64,000 bases of DNA from Siderastrea siderea. Lineage: Eukaryota > Cnidaria > Anthozoa > Scleractinia > Rhizangiidae. This document shows, piece after piece, positions 22,914 to 35,354 of this stretch (positions are counted from its first letter, which is position 1; each line of letters begins with the position of its first letter). The notes under the pieces are model-generated. The model did no database searches and was not told the DNA's origin. It worked only from the letters and a program-made list of their open reading frames with translations. The position numbers and the translations under genes are program-made. The stretch spans positions 36,880,304 to 36,944,303 of the forward strand of contig OZ034971.1 in assembly GCA_964030785.1 (NCBI GenBank), read 5' to 3'.

Positions 22914-25900
22914 GATTTCTGGACCGACCACGCCGACCACGCCGACCTCCTGAATTCCTTCCTCGTCGACCACTGGTTTTCTTCCGGCCTTTATTCTTTC
23001 GCCTATTCCTGGGTCTTGGTCTCGGGCGACCACCACGATTCTTTCGTCCCCGACCTCCCCTGGAACCAGGCCTCCCACGTCGTCCTGGTCCTCCACGTCC
23101 TTTTCGGCGTCCACGACGCTGAGGATCTTCCACTTCAAACTCGTTCAAACCTGTCGTTGAAATGCTTTGTGTTAGCAGGTCCAACATCCCACGGGAAATT
23201 CTATTCTTATGGCAAGCTAAACCTACCTTTTGTTAGGCGCCGAAAATTTTAAACAGTTTGTTAAAAAAGCATTGCCCCACGTCTTTAGCACAATGACATG
23301 CTTGGAGTGAAAGGGTACATGTAACTTACAGTAACAACACTAAATGTTTGATTTTCTACTGACAATTGGCACCATTATTTTGCATCTTGTGTAAATGAAT
23401 GAAGGTAGGGATTACATAGCTTAAACATTACTTTTATTCTTCTTAAGCTCTACAAAGGTCAACAAATTAAAAGGCTCAGCTTACACCTGATAATAGATAC
23501 ACCTTGTTTGGTGTTTTGGTAGATAATACGCGCAGATGTTTGACGAGTTGTGTAGTATTTTGCAAGCAACGAATGAAATGTCCAAGCGTATTATCTACCA
23601 AGACACCGAATAAGAGTTTTATTATTCCACTGCGTTTTTTCTTTCTGTTGTGCCAGCCTCTATTCGTCATTCTGTACATGACACCCATGAGAGAAGGCAA
23701 CAACAACAACAACAACAACAACAATAATAATAATAATAATGATGATGATGATGATGATGATGATAATAATAATAATAATAATAGCATAAAAAGCAATGAA
23801 ATGCCTTTAAGAACTTGTTTGATTTGATGAAACGTTGACACCAATGACTTGTTTTTGACACACAGCGCTGAAAATAAATTTGCATCGTGTCAAATGTTTC
23901 ATTGAAAGCAATGGTTGAAAGCTTGTCCAGTTCCTGTGGTTGTATCTCGTTCAGTCGTCTAGTTTCTTTTACAGATTTTGTCCGTCTGTAAAACACTTTA
24001 CGGTCACTTGCTGTCTTTTTCTTAGCATTTTTGTTTCCGTTTTGTTCAACAATTGTTTCATTATCGTCATCTTTCAGTTGTCTGTTTTAAGTTTTCTCGG
24101 TTTTCTCAGTAGAAATACCAGTTTGGGCTGGTTCAGTTTTTCCATGTATTCCGTTGAAAACATGTCTAAATTTGGTCCGTCCAGTTCCAGTCAGGCCATT
24201 TTGTTTTTGCTTCGTCCTCCTTCAGCAAAAAGCCGGTCAATCCAGGATTGTACAGTGTAATACGCTGGCATATTTTGCGCATTATCTTGCCCTTATACGG
24301 TAAAATGACACAACAGTGGAATAATAAACTTTGTTATACTCTTTAAATAAGCACAAAATATATATACACTGGTTTGAAAAAACGTTGTCGGGCGAAAAGT
24401 ATAAACGATGGACAGTGCGATACAATGCAACACTGGGAAGAAGGCGGAGGCAAGTTTATTACCGGGTTTCGTTTCTTGATATTCACGCTTCCCAGAGTAC
24501 CATTGGGTCGCACCGTCAATGATTAATGCTTGTTACCCGACAATGTTTACAATTGGGTGTATACAGTATCAGTAGCAGGGGGGAGGGGGGGAGGGGGGGA
24601 GGGGGGGAAGCAACTTCCCATATATTCTCTTAAATGACATCCAAACGATATTCTCACAACTGGCAAAGCAATCTGTGAGGTCCTAGTCAGCGGATAAGCC
24701 TCCGGCACGTGCGCAGCTGTTGCATGTTCCAACGGAACTCGGACGCTGAAGGGAAAAATTATGGCGGCCAAAGGCGGCGGATTCCGTTTTGTCCTTTCGT
24801 TTAGGTAATTGAAGAATTGATTGTATTTTACACTTTTATCATGTTTTAGTGCTTTTTGCTTCTTATGAAGACAAAAGTTTACTCTCGGAGTTTTTTCGCC
24901 GCAAAGTAGAACAGTAGCGCATTGATCAATCCAGTCTGCGCTGATCGACTGTATAGAATCAGATAGAATTTCTGAAGCTGGGTTAAAAACTGGGATCGGT
25001 TCAAAGTACTGAACTGTGAAATGATCTTGTTAACACATAACTGGATTATTGATAATAAAAGACGTATTTTGTGCGTGAATGAATGAATAACTTTATTTAA
25101 GTGTCAGGGTGGGTATTTAGCTTGTGACAGCTAATTGGGGACACTCTACTACTTAAAATAAATTAAAATTTACAATATGCATTTAAAAATTACAATATTT
25201 CACTATGTTAAACTTAGGGGGAATGAATAAGAATAGGAATAGGTCGTTTAAAAAAAAACGGTTCCTAAACTCACAAATACATTATTATACTTAACTAAGG
25301 ATTTAACTAAGGAGGTTTCCATTAGGTTATAGCAGTTTTGATTGAATTTATTCCCTCGATGTTTTTTTGGCACATTTCTCGTTGCAATTTATTTAGACCA
25401 CGCTGGAGGAAAACATGCAAACCCGGTACAGCCATAACTGTCTCATCTCATGCTATCAATTCGTTACAGAATGAGATGTACAAAGAAACATTGACAGTAT
25501 TTTTATTTATCACATGCATCAGTTCAGCGGTACACAAAGACCAAAATTACGTCGCGGAGTACAAGAAATAAAATCCTGAATAGTTCAAGCGCTTTCTCGG
25601 TGAGAATTTTATTTACGTTGAGTTATTCAATTCAAGTATTCAACTTTGAAACGTTTGTCACAAACCTGTTCTCCAAGTATAAACAAGCGAAATGTGACTG
25701 CCGTACAGCTCGGAGCTGATCCACTCGCCACTGCAACAAACAAGACAGTGCGAAAACAGAAGTGTCTTCATCGATGTCGCTTCCATCGAATATTCTCTTG
25801 TACGAAACTGACAGTAAGTTCCATGAGAGATTAACCGCTCACCGCTTACTTTCCCCCGAAAAAATACACATAAATTTTTGAAAACTATGCCAAATAAGTT

Positions 25901-27211
25901 GATCTATGTCGATCGGAAATATTTATTATTACGAACACCGCTGTCCACGTTTTGACTGGACCGCTTTGCAAGTTGTGAGGACATCGTTTCTCGGTCCCAG
26001 GCCTCGCCTTTCCCAAGATAAACGTTCTAAGCTACTTTAAAATGAATTTTTAACAATCTGCGTGCACTCAAAAAATTAACTTAAGCTTTTTTTTCTACTA
26101 AGAATTTTAAATTACTTAATGCATGGGATGTAGTATTCTTCAGTGTTTGTGTGAACTCGCTTATACTTGCGAGAAAACCAAACTTCGTGACTCCATTTCC
26201 GTTTTTCTCACTCTAAAATCAAATTAAAATCCAATTAAAATCCAAGAGAATTCGAGCTCCTAGAGCGAAATGAACACTCGTAAAAGCGAGTGTACGCCAT
26301 GTAACAATTTCTGAATTTCACAATGTTCACTCCAGCACCTAGTAAGGATAAAAGTACAATTAACGGACAGCGCAGATTTCAGCACATGTTAGCCTACAAC
26401 ATCTTCTAGTGCCCTGCAGAAAATCACAAACTTGCACAAATTTTGCGCTCTAGGTGGACGTGGCGTAGCTTTTTTCTTTCGGTATTTGCTATTGTTGTTG
26501 TTGTTTTTCATTTTTGCACGTATTTACTTAAGGATGGCCTAGCTACATATATTATTTGACAAAATCAATACACGAATTTAACCAGTCAAGGAACTTTAGT
26601 TCACTTAGCTCCTCTTATCTCACGTGTAACGTACCTTCGTCATTTTCATCTTGTTCCTCCTCAAAAGCTTCGTCCTTAACCACATCATTCATTTCTTCAG
26701 CTCCATCAGTACCTACATCATCTCTCGGTTCCATGGCAGTATCTTCAGGGAAATCGCTATCGTCATCGTCGTCGCCGTCTTCCTCACCGTCATCTTCAGC
26801 CCAGTCATCCATTTCTTCAATGTGAGCGACAGGTTCTTCATCTCTCATCTCCATCGTTGTTGCTGAGTCGAAATAGTCGTCATCCTCATCCTCCTCATCA
26901 TCATCTTCGGCCCAGTCGTTCTTCTCTACGAGTGTGATTTCCTTATCTTCAGCCAAATTCGTCTTTTCTTCAGTTTCTGCAGGTTTCGTTTCAAGTCGCG
27001 ATTTCAATGCTTCTGTTTCTGGGGAAAAATCAGCATTGATTCCACCATTTGTTTTCAAGTCTTCGGTTTCTTCTGTACCTACGGGGTTTGAGTTGACATC
27101 CTTCGCTTTCAATTCTGTTTCTTCAGGTAACGCAGCAGAATTGCAAAAAGCGAAGAACAGCGCAGAAAAAAGGACAACAGAAAACGAAAAAGACAACTCT
27201 GCCTTTGACAT
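22585..27211 (-). CDS. galaxin-like secreted matrix protein, copy A (acidic, basic and di-cysteine blocks)
   Basis: Exon 1 is 27211-26635 and exon 2 is 23150-22585, giving 380 aa. The donor is GAAG|GTACGT. The acceptor is ACGACAG|GT with a TGCTAAC branch site about 20 bases upstream, and the junction is phase 1. Residues 1-27 form a signal peptide (MSKAELSFSFSVVLFSALFF...). Residues 28-192 are Asp/Glu-rich with a repeated module (DWAEDD, acid run, then M..RD[ED]). Residues 204-295 are Arg/Gly-rich (GRKNRGGRPRPRPRN, SGGRRGRRGRSRNRGGG). Residues 298-380 carry galaxin-type Cys pairs at 311-312, 326-327, 339-340, 353-354 and 367-368, ending in Cys. Galaxin is an organic-matrix protein of coral skeleton, and acidic galaxin-like proteins are known from corals. 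An extracellular role in mineral deposition is inferred. I chose the ATG at 27211 because it opens the signal peptide and the same ATG context (CAAAGCATG) occurs in copy C. Confidence 0.85.
23507..23615. repeat. stem-loop in intron of copy A
   Basis: GGTGTTTTGGTAGATAATAC at the left is the near reverse complement of GTATTATCTACCAAGACACC at the right, around a loop of about 55 bases. It may be a small MITE or an RNA hairpin. It lies in the intron of galaxin-like copy A. Confidence 0.55.
23698..23785 (+). repeat. compound trinucleotide microsatellite
   Basis: Runs of CAA, AAT, GAT and AAT triplets in succession, within the intron of copy A. Confidence 0.9.
24577..24608 (+). repeat. G-rich tract (GGGGGGA repeats)
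   Basis: Four or more G-runs separated by single A bases, which could form a G-quadruplex on the + strand. Confidence 0.7.
24762..24806 (+). other. possible first coding exon inside the copy A intron
   Basis: ATGGCGGCCAAAGGCGGCGG opens a frame reading MAAKGGGFRFVLSFR and meets AG|GTAATT at the end. It is preceded by an unusually GC-rich stretch with a CACGTG E-box (about 24707). The composition resembles a housekeeping first exon. No downstream exon could be recognised, so this is only a candidate. Confidence 0.25.
25083..25210 (-). mobile_element. retroelement 3' tail
   Basis: On the minus strand the sequence runs CACTTAAATAAAGTTATTC followed by ATTC repeats, a 3' end also present at 58280-58341. 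It appears to be the 5'-truncated tail of a non-LTR element or SINE. Confidence 0.55.
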
Positions 27212-27299
27212 GCTTTGTATGGAACAATTTTTCGGCTGCCTTTGCATTCGGCCACTAACCGCCGCAAAAATTGTGGTTTCTCTTCTGCAATAACACCAG

Positions 27300-27307
27300 T
27301 ATTTAAA
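27300..27307 (-). promoter_or_regulatory. TATA-like box of galaxin-like copy A
   Basis: TTTAAATA on the minus strand, about 90 bases before the ATG at 27211. Copy C has the same octamer at nearly the same distance. Confidence 0.65.
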
Positions 27308-27317
27308 GTAATGCTGG

Positions 27318-27395
27318 CACCTGAACTGACCGCCTTGTAGGCACTGACATGCATGTATTTCTGCCAACCTGAAACCGCCTTGTAGGCACTGACAA
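27318..27395 (-). promoter_or_regulatory. duplicated promoter element of copy A (GCCTACAAGGCGGT)
   Basis: On the minus strand GTGCCTACAAGGCGGT occurs twice, about 45 bases apart, just upstream of the TATA-like box. The related ACAAGGCGGTTTCAGGTGGC occurs before pseudogene B (35733) and ACAAGGCAGTTTTAAGTGGC before copy C. This suggests a shared cis element. Confidence 0.5.
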
Positions 27396-27439
27396 GTACG
27401 TAGACGTTTTTGGATTTTTGAGTGTCATATAAGTGGTTT

Positions 27440-29150
27440 AATATAGAAAATTAAATTTCATTTCAAAACACCGATACTATGGGTACAACGTCAGTCAACC
27501 CGAAAAAGACTCTCAACTCTTAGCTGGTTAAGAGCTACCTACTTCTTTTGTGTCGACCTACTAGTAAACACATTTTAATGTGCGAATAGACACACAAATT
27601 GTTTTAAAATTCAAATTTAAAAAAATTTAAATTAGTATCAATTTGCTTCTAATTTGCAGTGTCCTTTAGTTTCAAGAAGTTTGTTGACTTAAACTTCTTG
27701 ATGTGCACTTCAGGTTTCAGAAAAAGCTGCGATTCTTTTTTAGCAGCTGTCAGTTTAATTTATAAATAGATTTGTCTTGCAAGCCTTATCGTTACCCTTA
27801 GGAAATTGCTATTCTATATTGGTACTTCAAGTAAACAAGTGCTGCCGAATTGTGCTGTCGACGATGAGTGTTTTTTACGCACCTTATTTGCATAATTTAC
27901 AACAACAACAAACTGGCGGTAAATTGGAGCGTCTATGTCAAGGGTAAAGCGGAATAACTTCCACAGAAGATGGACGGATATTAAAAAGTAATAATATTTA
28001 AGAAAACAAGCATAAGCTAGAAATGATTTCTGGAATAGTTCCCGTAACTTTAACCATAAAAACAAACAAAACACGCGTTAAACAATTTTGACCTTCACTT
28101 GTTGAAATGAGTTTAAAAACGCACAGGTAGCTTAATTCGGCGTTTTATTGCGTTTAAGAATGCTTACAGAAAGTGCCATGTAATGGACTGTTTCAGAAAT
28201 TAACTTGTAAATTTCAGGAATGTCAATGTTTTTCTTGCCAACATTTGTTTGAGCCCCTGGTATTGCAACTTTCAACTTTTAGTTTATTAGAGCTGTTAAT
28301 TCGCTTTTTTGTCAGCCCACTTGTACGCTTTTCTAAGTGTGATTACATCAACATGAAATGAAATCAATCATCACAACCCATGTGGATGTGCAAATTATCT
28401 TGAAAGTCATTTTAAAGCTATATATCAGTTTGCTTGAGTTAATAAATGCACTTTATTTTCCAAATTCTATCAGTTTTCTGATTTTTGCATCCCTCAATTT
28501 GAACATTTATTTAACTCGCAAGCTTAGTAAGTTACATCAAAGGCACCCAGCGAACGATTTCCGCAGTTTTTACTGTCACAGGTTCTCTGAATAGTCTCTA
28601 CAGACTTCTAAACTTCACGCGCGAAAAAATAGTTTTTCCACTCCTGCCGTAAATTTAGCGCTGTACGGTAAGTTTAAATAACGTTTAATGTACGTAGATA
28701 AACGATTTTGTGCGCTTCTATATTGGTAACTAATTTAACCAAGTGCTGCCTTTGGTTCTTCTTCTTCTTGTTCTTGTTCTTGTTCTTGTTCTTCTTCTTA
28801 TGCACGCCTAATTTACATACAGGAGGTACACTGGATTGTCTAAATGTCAAGTGTAAAAAAGTTACTTATGGCCACAAACTAGCGTCTTCATCGATTTCTG
28901 AAATGGTTTCTGACACTTTGGCAACCAAAAACGCACGAAAAGAGCGATAAAACCTCCGACCTTCAACCTTCCTAAAATGTGAATTATGAATGGTTAGGAT
29001 TGAATCTTGTGTAAAAATTGCTTCAACAGAATTCCATATATTGACCCCAGGTATCGACACTTTCACAAACTGACGTAAAATATTTCACAATTTTCAATGT
29101 GTTTCTTTCCTGCAACTGTTTGAGTATCTGTTTTAAACTTTAAACTTCCT
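27440..29150 (-). repeat. duplicated upstream region of copy A with two repeat units
   Basis: 27440-27560 (AACACCGATACTATGGGTAC ... CTCAACTCTTAGCTGGTTA) is shared with the upstream regions of B and C. Two longer units follow, about 27660-28300 and 28430-29150. They share TTCTATATTGGTA, CAAGTGCTGCC, the CGCACC..ATTTGCAT-type stretch, CTGTCAATGTGTTT-like and GTTTGAGcc phrases. Related units lie at 31.6-35.2 kb (inverted) and 53.9-57.1 kb. No coding sequence is supported. Confidence 0.7.
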
Positions 29151-29574
29151 CCTTACGCTGGTTTTTAAAAAAACACTGAGCTGATCATTTCGTCTTCGCC
29201 AACACACTCTTAAACATTTGTAAGCCTTTAATTATAAACAATAGAGTTTCTGTCGAGAACTTTCAACTGATAGTAACATCGTTCGTGAAACAAATATTAG
29301 CCGGAGAAGCAAAGCTTAGACGGCTTGTGTGCTAGTTTTACGAACATCATATTTCCAAGAGGCAACTGTCAGCCAATGCGTCACGAGACACAGACACCAC
29401 TAAATGTTCTTCAAACCCAAAAAACTGCCCTTTAAAATCTTCAGTGCACCAAGTTTTTAGTTTTTAAATGATTACAGTTGATACAATTTTGGAACAGTTG
29501 ATCATTTAGTACAATTTTAAAAGAGTTGGCAAAACTTTAGAAACTTTTGCACGATTTTTATATCTTTTGTTTTT

Positions 29575-29680
29575 TTTATAGAGGGCCCCAGGGTCATCAG
29601 TGTTCACCACTGTCACGAGTTACCCTCTTAAAATAAAGTCTTTTGATTTGATTTGATTTGATTTGATTTAATTTTACAGC
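29575..29680 (+). mobile_element. non-LTR retroelement 3' tail with TTTGA repeats
   Basis: CACTGTCACGAGTTACCCTC, then TTAAAATAAAGTCTTTTGAT and a run of TTTGA units. This is the form of a truncated LINE-type 3' end. Confidence 0.6.
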
Positions 29681-29739
29681 AGTTTGGCACAAATATAGAA
29701 CCGTTTGTACCATATTTCAAGAGATTCGATACGATTGCG

Positions 29740-30590
29740 GTGTAATGTTAGACCTGCTGGTGCAATTTTGGAAAAGCTGGCTCAATTTAGAACAGCTGGT
29801 GCAATTTTAGAATAGTTCGTGGTATTTTTGAACAGCTGGTACAATTTTAGAACAGCTGGGTCAATTTTAGAACAGTTGATAATATTTTTTTAACCGGTGG
29901 CACAGTTTTAGAACAGCTGGTACGATTTTAGTACAGTTGGTAATACTCTAGAGCAGCCCGAACACTATCGGTACAGTTGGAACAGTTTTGGTACAACTGG
30001 TACGATTGAAAAACAGTTCTTAAAGTTTTAGAACGGTTGATACCAGTTGTTACAGTTTTAGAACGGTTTGTACATTTCCTGTTCAACAGGTACAAATTTG
30101 AAACTGTCAGTCCAATTTCACAACAGTTGGTACAATTTTAGTACATTGGCACAACTTGGAAAGATTTGGTGCAATTTTGGTATAACTGGTGCAATTTTAG
30201 AAGAGTTGGTACAATTTTGGTACAGAGCAGTTGGTACAACTTTACAGCAGTTTTCGAACCCTTGCTACAATTTTAGATTTGCCGGTAGAATTTTACATCA
30301 GTTAGAACCTTTTGAGAAGAGTTGATTACATTTTAGATTAGTTGGTATAATTTTGGAATATATAGTTCGTGCCATTTTAAAACATTTGGTAAGATTTAGT
30401 GCAGTTGGTACAAATTTACAATAGTTGTTACAGTTTTAGAATTCTTGGTAGCATGTTGGAAAAGTCACTGCAATTTCAGAACAGCTGATATATTCTTCGC
30501 AACTGTTGGTGCAATTTTGGATCAGCTGACACAGTTTTTTGGTACAATTTTTAACAAGCTATAGTTCGTACAATTTTACAACCGCCATTA
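29740..30590 (+). repeat. degenerate 20-bp minisatellite between divergent copies A and B
   Basis: Dozens of variants of the phrase TGGTACAATTTTAGAACAGT, with phase slips, fill this stretch. Weaker copies reach back to about 29460. It lies at the centre of the inverted duplication that holds copies A and B. Confidence 0.8.
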
Positions 30591-30599
30591 AATTTCTTA

Positions 30600-31600
30600 T
30601 TTGGTATCTTTGATTTTCGCCGGAAACTCTTCTAGTTTTTCTGAGTCAGAGGTAATCAAAACCAGTAGAGGGAGATACAGAAACGAATAAGTTACATTCA
30701 AATACTCACAAAACTCAAAATATGACTGCTGTGGAGAGATCAAACTCCCTGTCATACCACACTGTTACCATATAAATTTTAGGAAATGTCCTAGACTTTC
30801 TGAAAAGTCCCTCGCTTCTTATTTCCGGTTACGGTGGAGGGCCCGTGAGCTCCCGCTTGCTCGCTCTCCGCGCTCGCTTTTTGAGGGTTTTCACGCTTCC
30901 AAAAAAAAATTCTGAGCTCGAATCGGTTTTGGGGGTTTTTGTGGCTTCCGAAAGCGCTCTTCCGAAAAACGTTCTGAGCTCGACTTGTGGAAAACAGAAC
31001 GTGAAAATATTCCTTAAACTACGAACAAAAATAGTTCGTAGGTTGTAGCACAATACGCCTTTCACAGGGTCCAAAATAGACCGGGAGGCACAAATAAATA
31101 TTGCCAGGAAACCAAGAGGGTACTAATAAGCACAAAAATAGTCGAAAATTAGCACTTCAGGACTTTGCTTGTTTCATAAAATAAGAACCTTCGGACACAT
31201 TTCACAAACACAATACAACACAAACCAATGCCTCTTGAAAGGTTGTGTTAGAGATGTGTTACACAGCGTGACGGCCTGTCACGCGACATTACGGACCGAA
31301 AGGAACTGTGGACTATTCTGACCACGTTGTGAAAATTAACACCGAAGTGCAAGTAGTTTTACTGTACGTTGACTTCGATTAAACCTTTGGAAATGTGATT
31401 TAGAGCCTGAATTTCTCCTGGAAATCCTGGAATACAGTCCTGAATGTGCATTAATTCTCGGAAATAGGCGTCCTGATTAAGCCTTCTCTTATAGGTTGTG
31501 TAGCTAAAATATAAAATGCAAAAGAACTTAAGAATTAGATGCAAGAATGAAAAACACAACTTACATAGAAGTTAACATTTTTTACCCTTATATAGCACAA
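30600..31600. other. no gene recognised between the minisatellite and the B upstream region
   Basis: Short open frames on both strands (30829-31074 minus, 30845-31048 plus) have no recognisable domain. Nothing else can be called. Confidence 0.5.
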
Positions 31601-33148
31601 CGCGTAACTAAAATAACCACATTATTTTAGAACTAGTATAAAACCAGGCTGTTTTTTATCTTAACTAGGCACTACTACTTAAATGAAGGATCAATATAAA
31701 AGCGCAACACCGGCCGTGTAAATTTCTAAGAAGAATCGCTACGTTAAAATTGTTTACATACGTACACTACATGTTACTTAAATTTAAGTACACTGCTCGA
31801 GAAGTGCAGAGAAAAATCAAAGAATCTTGGACAGTAAAAGTTAATTACGAAAATCATTTGACTAGTTGAGATTGCCTTAGTCGTAAAGGATTGCAAGTCA
31901 AATTCTCAACTAAGAGATGTTAAAATAGACTCGCATTTTTTTCTTGATGAATCCAATAGACTTCTTGAACTTGAGCGTACTGCAATTTAGAAGCGCATTG
32001 ATACTAACTTCCAAGTATGACTTTCAACGCAATTTCTTCATCCACTTGGGTTGTAACGACTGGTTACTTTTTAGGTTTTTTCCATCGCATAAACCCCTTA
32101 AGCATGGTAAATTTATCAACATGCATGTTCTCCTGTCCGACCTCCCCATAATTCAAATGGCACAGTTGAAAGAAAGTTTATATGAACTTCGAGGCATTTT
32201 GTCGTCTGTGATCATATTTTACTGATTCTCGTGACGAGTGGCGTTCAAAATGAGAAGTTAGATAATAGACACTACTGTAGCTTGTAGTTCATTATACTGT
32301 AGTTTATAATATAGTCAATAGTTCTTATAGTTCAGTCTTCTTTTTTCTTTTTTTTTACTAGAACCGTACAAGTGACGCAATAGTGTTCCTCCACCGTGGC
32401 AAACTGTCATCTAAAAACTCTAACTTGGTGCAATGAAGATTTGAAAGGGCAGTTTTCTTGACGCAGAGAAATTTGTGGTGTTTGTGTTGCTTATACTTGC
32501 ACCCTGGAAATTTGTTGCTCTTAAAACTAGCACATAATCCCTCTAAGCTTCGTTTCTGGGGCTAATATTTGTCTTTAAGAACATTCAATTTACGGCTCGC
32601 TATCAGTTGATACTCCCTCAACAGAACCACTGTATTGCTTAATTAAAAGTTAAAGATCTTTACGAGTATGCCTGCAAAGACGAATTAATCCGCCAGGTCA
32701 AGGTGAAAGTTTGAAGTTACAATAGTAGACGAACCCAAACAAATGCTGGAAAGAAACACATTGACTGATTTCTGAAAAATTGTACAAATCACTTTCTGAA
32801 AGTGCCGATATCCGGGGTTGATATCTGGAAGTCTGTTTAAGCAATACTTACAGAAATCCTAAACCATTGTTTTAAGCTCTGACCTTCAGTTATATGTCAT
32901 ATTTTAGGAGGGTCGGAGATTTATCGCTTGTTTCGTACGTTTTTTGTAGTTAAAGTGCCAGAAACCATTTCAGAAATTGTTTTAGAAGCTAGCTTGTGCT
33001 CATTTTATTTTTAAATAATTGTCCATGTTCTGGATGCATATTTCTGTTCTGTGTTATCAGTTTCTTTACGTAAACAAATCCTATTTAGACTCGACATTTA
33101 GACGCACGAATTTACCACCAGTTTGCATTGTTGTCGTTGTTTAATGTA

Positions 33149-33149
<1 letters not shown>

Positions 33150-33196
<47 letters not shown>
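33150..33196 (+). repeat. (AAT)n microsatellite
   Basis: Uninterrupted AAT/ATA triplet run. Confidence 0.95.
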
Positions 33197-33200
<4 letters not shown>

Positions 33201-34595
33201 TAAATTAGGTGAAAGAAGCTCAATTTGTATCGTTAACCTAATGGTAAAATGCTAAGAACAATGACTTATAAAACTACATTACATGTTATTTAATCTCACA
33301 GTACAGCGCTAAATTTTGCAGAGAGAATCGAATGGAATAATGCTTTCTTATTTGGCAACAAGTGCAGTGAAAAATCCCTTCTACAGTAAAAATTGCGAAA
33401 TTCGCGTCCTGGGTTCAGCGTCCCTTTGATGTACATGAGTGCACCTATTATCCTTGCGAGAAAATAAATATTTAAACTGAGAGATACAAAAATAGAATCG
33501 TAGTTTTCTTTTTTCTGGAAACTGAAATGGACTTATTAACTAACTCATTAGACTTTTTGAACTCCAGCACGCTGCAACTTAAAAGCAAATAGATATACTA
33601 ACTTCAAAATGTGACTTTCAAGACAATTTATGCATCCTCAAGGGTTGTGGTGATTGATGTGATTTTTTGTTGATATCGATAATCACTCTTAGAAAAGCGT
33701 ACAAGGAGGCTGACAAAAAAAGAAATTATAGTTGAAAGTTACAATACTAGGAGACTCAAACAGATGCTACGAAGAAACACAATACTAGTTACACGAGACA
33801 ACTTTACCTAGGTAAATATAAGGTTCCGAGTACAATGCAAAATGCCCCAAGCAAAACCCTATGTGGATCCAAAGGTAGTTCGGTTTCCCCAGCTATACCC
33901 ATCAATGAGAAGCCGAGTTTGGACACTGCACGTACAGTGCGAGATCTGAGCTCCACGACCTAATTTGCATGCGACGTTCGCGTGTAGAAGATTGAAGATG
34001 GCGCCTTTTCGAGCAATGTTGAGAGAGTTGAACTTTACCGGAATGCAGGGGCTTACAGCACATTTTATTTTATGCGTATCGATTTTTTACGTCCCAGGAA
34101 ATGCAAAATGACCAATGCAAGGATTTGTCAGCGTAGCCGCTGAAACAGTTTCTAGCTAGTCTCCTTATTCAGTTAATAAAGAAAAACCGCATGTCTCAAT
34201 CGTCCATGTTCTCTTCTGCTAAATTTACCCAGCCAGAAAATTTATCCCTTGGATTCCTAGGGTACATGTAACCTTAATTACCCAGGTAAATGAAAACCCC
34301 AGCTATTTTACCAAGGGAAAATTATATTGGGAAAATCATGTTTCACTAGGGTGGGGTAACCACCCTTATTGACATTCTTGAAATTGACAAATCACTTTCT
34401 GAACGTGTCGACTTCATGGCAGTATGTTGATGCATTTTCAACGCAAAATTCCAACCATTATTAACACCTGTTTAGTTGTGCGCTTTTTAAAGTAACTCGG
34501 CGAAACAAAAACCACACCAATCTTGTAAAACAGTATTGTTATTGCTCTAACTTGTAAATACTGAAGATTTTACCTTGGATAAATAAATAAAGCAT

Positions 34596-34653
34596 TATGT
34601 ATGTATGTATGTATGTATGTATGTATGTATGTATGTATGTATGTATGTATGTA

Positions 34654-34730
<77 letters not shown>

Positions 34731-34738
34731 ATGTATGA
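34596..34738 (+). repeat. compound (GTAT)n-(GT)n-(GTAT)n microsatellite
   Basis: Tetranucleotide GTAT repeats flank a central GT dinucleotide run. The open frames on both strands are artefacts of the repeat. Confidence 0.95.
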
Positions 34739-35354
34739 AGGTCGAATTTGTTTATCACTTGTTTCGTACGTTTTTTAATGGTCAAAATTACTGAACTGAA
34801 CCATCTTTGAAATTTCTAGCTCTGGCTTGTTTTCCCTTATTATTCTTGTAAATATCCGTCTATGTTCTGTGTTATCACTTTCTTTCCGTAAGTTATTCCT
34901 TTTTACCCTTGGAAAGACGCTCCAATTTGCCCCCAGATTGTTGTTGTTGCAAATTATGCAAATTAGGTGCGTAAAAACAATCATCACCCACAGCACGTGC
35001 TTACCAATATAGAAGAGCAATACCATTACAGAAGAGCAATATCCTAAGGGTAATGATAAGGTTTGCAAGACAAATCTATTTGCAAACTGAGAGATGCAAA
35101 AATAGAATCGCAGCTTTTTCTGGAACCTGAAGTGCTCCTCAAAAGGTTTTACTCAACAAACCTCTTGAAACTAAATGACACAGTTTGTGTATCCATTTGC
35201 ACATTAAATTAAGATTTCTAGTAGGTCGACAGAAAAGACGTAGATAGCCACAGACATGTAAGTGGAAGTTTTAAGAATTTTGAGCGTCACTCTCAGTCGC
35301 TTTTTTTTTGGACCAGCGCGATGTTTAATGTACACAAGCGTATTCCAGTCTGAA

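Noticed and set aside
22585..23187. Starting copy A exon 2 at the ATG at 23187 (MLDLLTQ...), which is also open in copy C
   Set aside because: The conserved stretch includes a TGCTAAC/TACTAAC branch site about 20 bases before a CAG acceptor in all three copies, and joining there restores phase with exon 1. Its conservation is explained by splicing, not coding.
22760..23252. Long proline/arginine and phenylalanine-rich open frames on the + strand over copy A exon 2
   Set aside because: They are the complement of the purine-rich Arg/Gly coding repeat, which lacks stops on both strands. The splice, Cys and paralogue evidence all support the minus-strand frame.
25482..25571. Small secreted-peptide-like frame MYKETLTVFLFITCISSAVH
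   Set aside because: Only 31 codons with a marginal hydrophobic core and no promoter, splice or family support.
33150..33196. CRISPR-like or satellite array
   Set aside because: Simple triplet microsatellite. No spacer-repeat structure exists anywhere in the window, and the DNA is eukaryotic.
34570..34794. Open frames encoding THTHTH and VCVCVC runs
   Set aside because: Direct translation of the GTAT/GT microsatellite.
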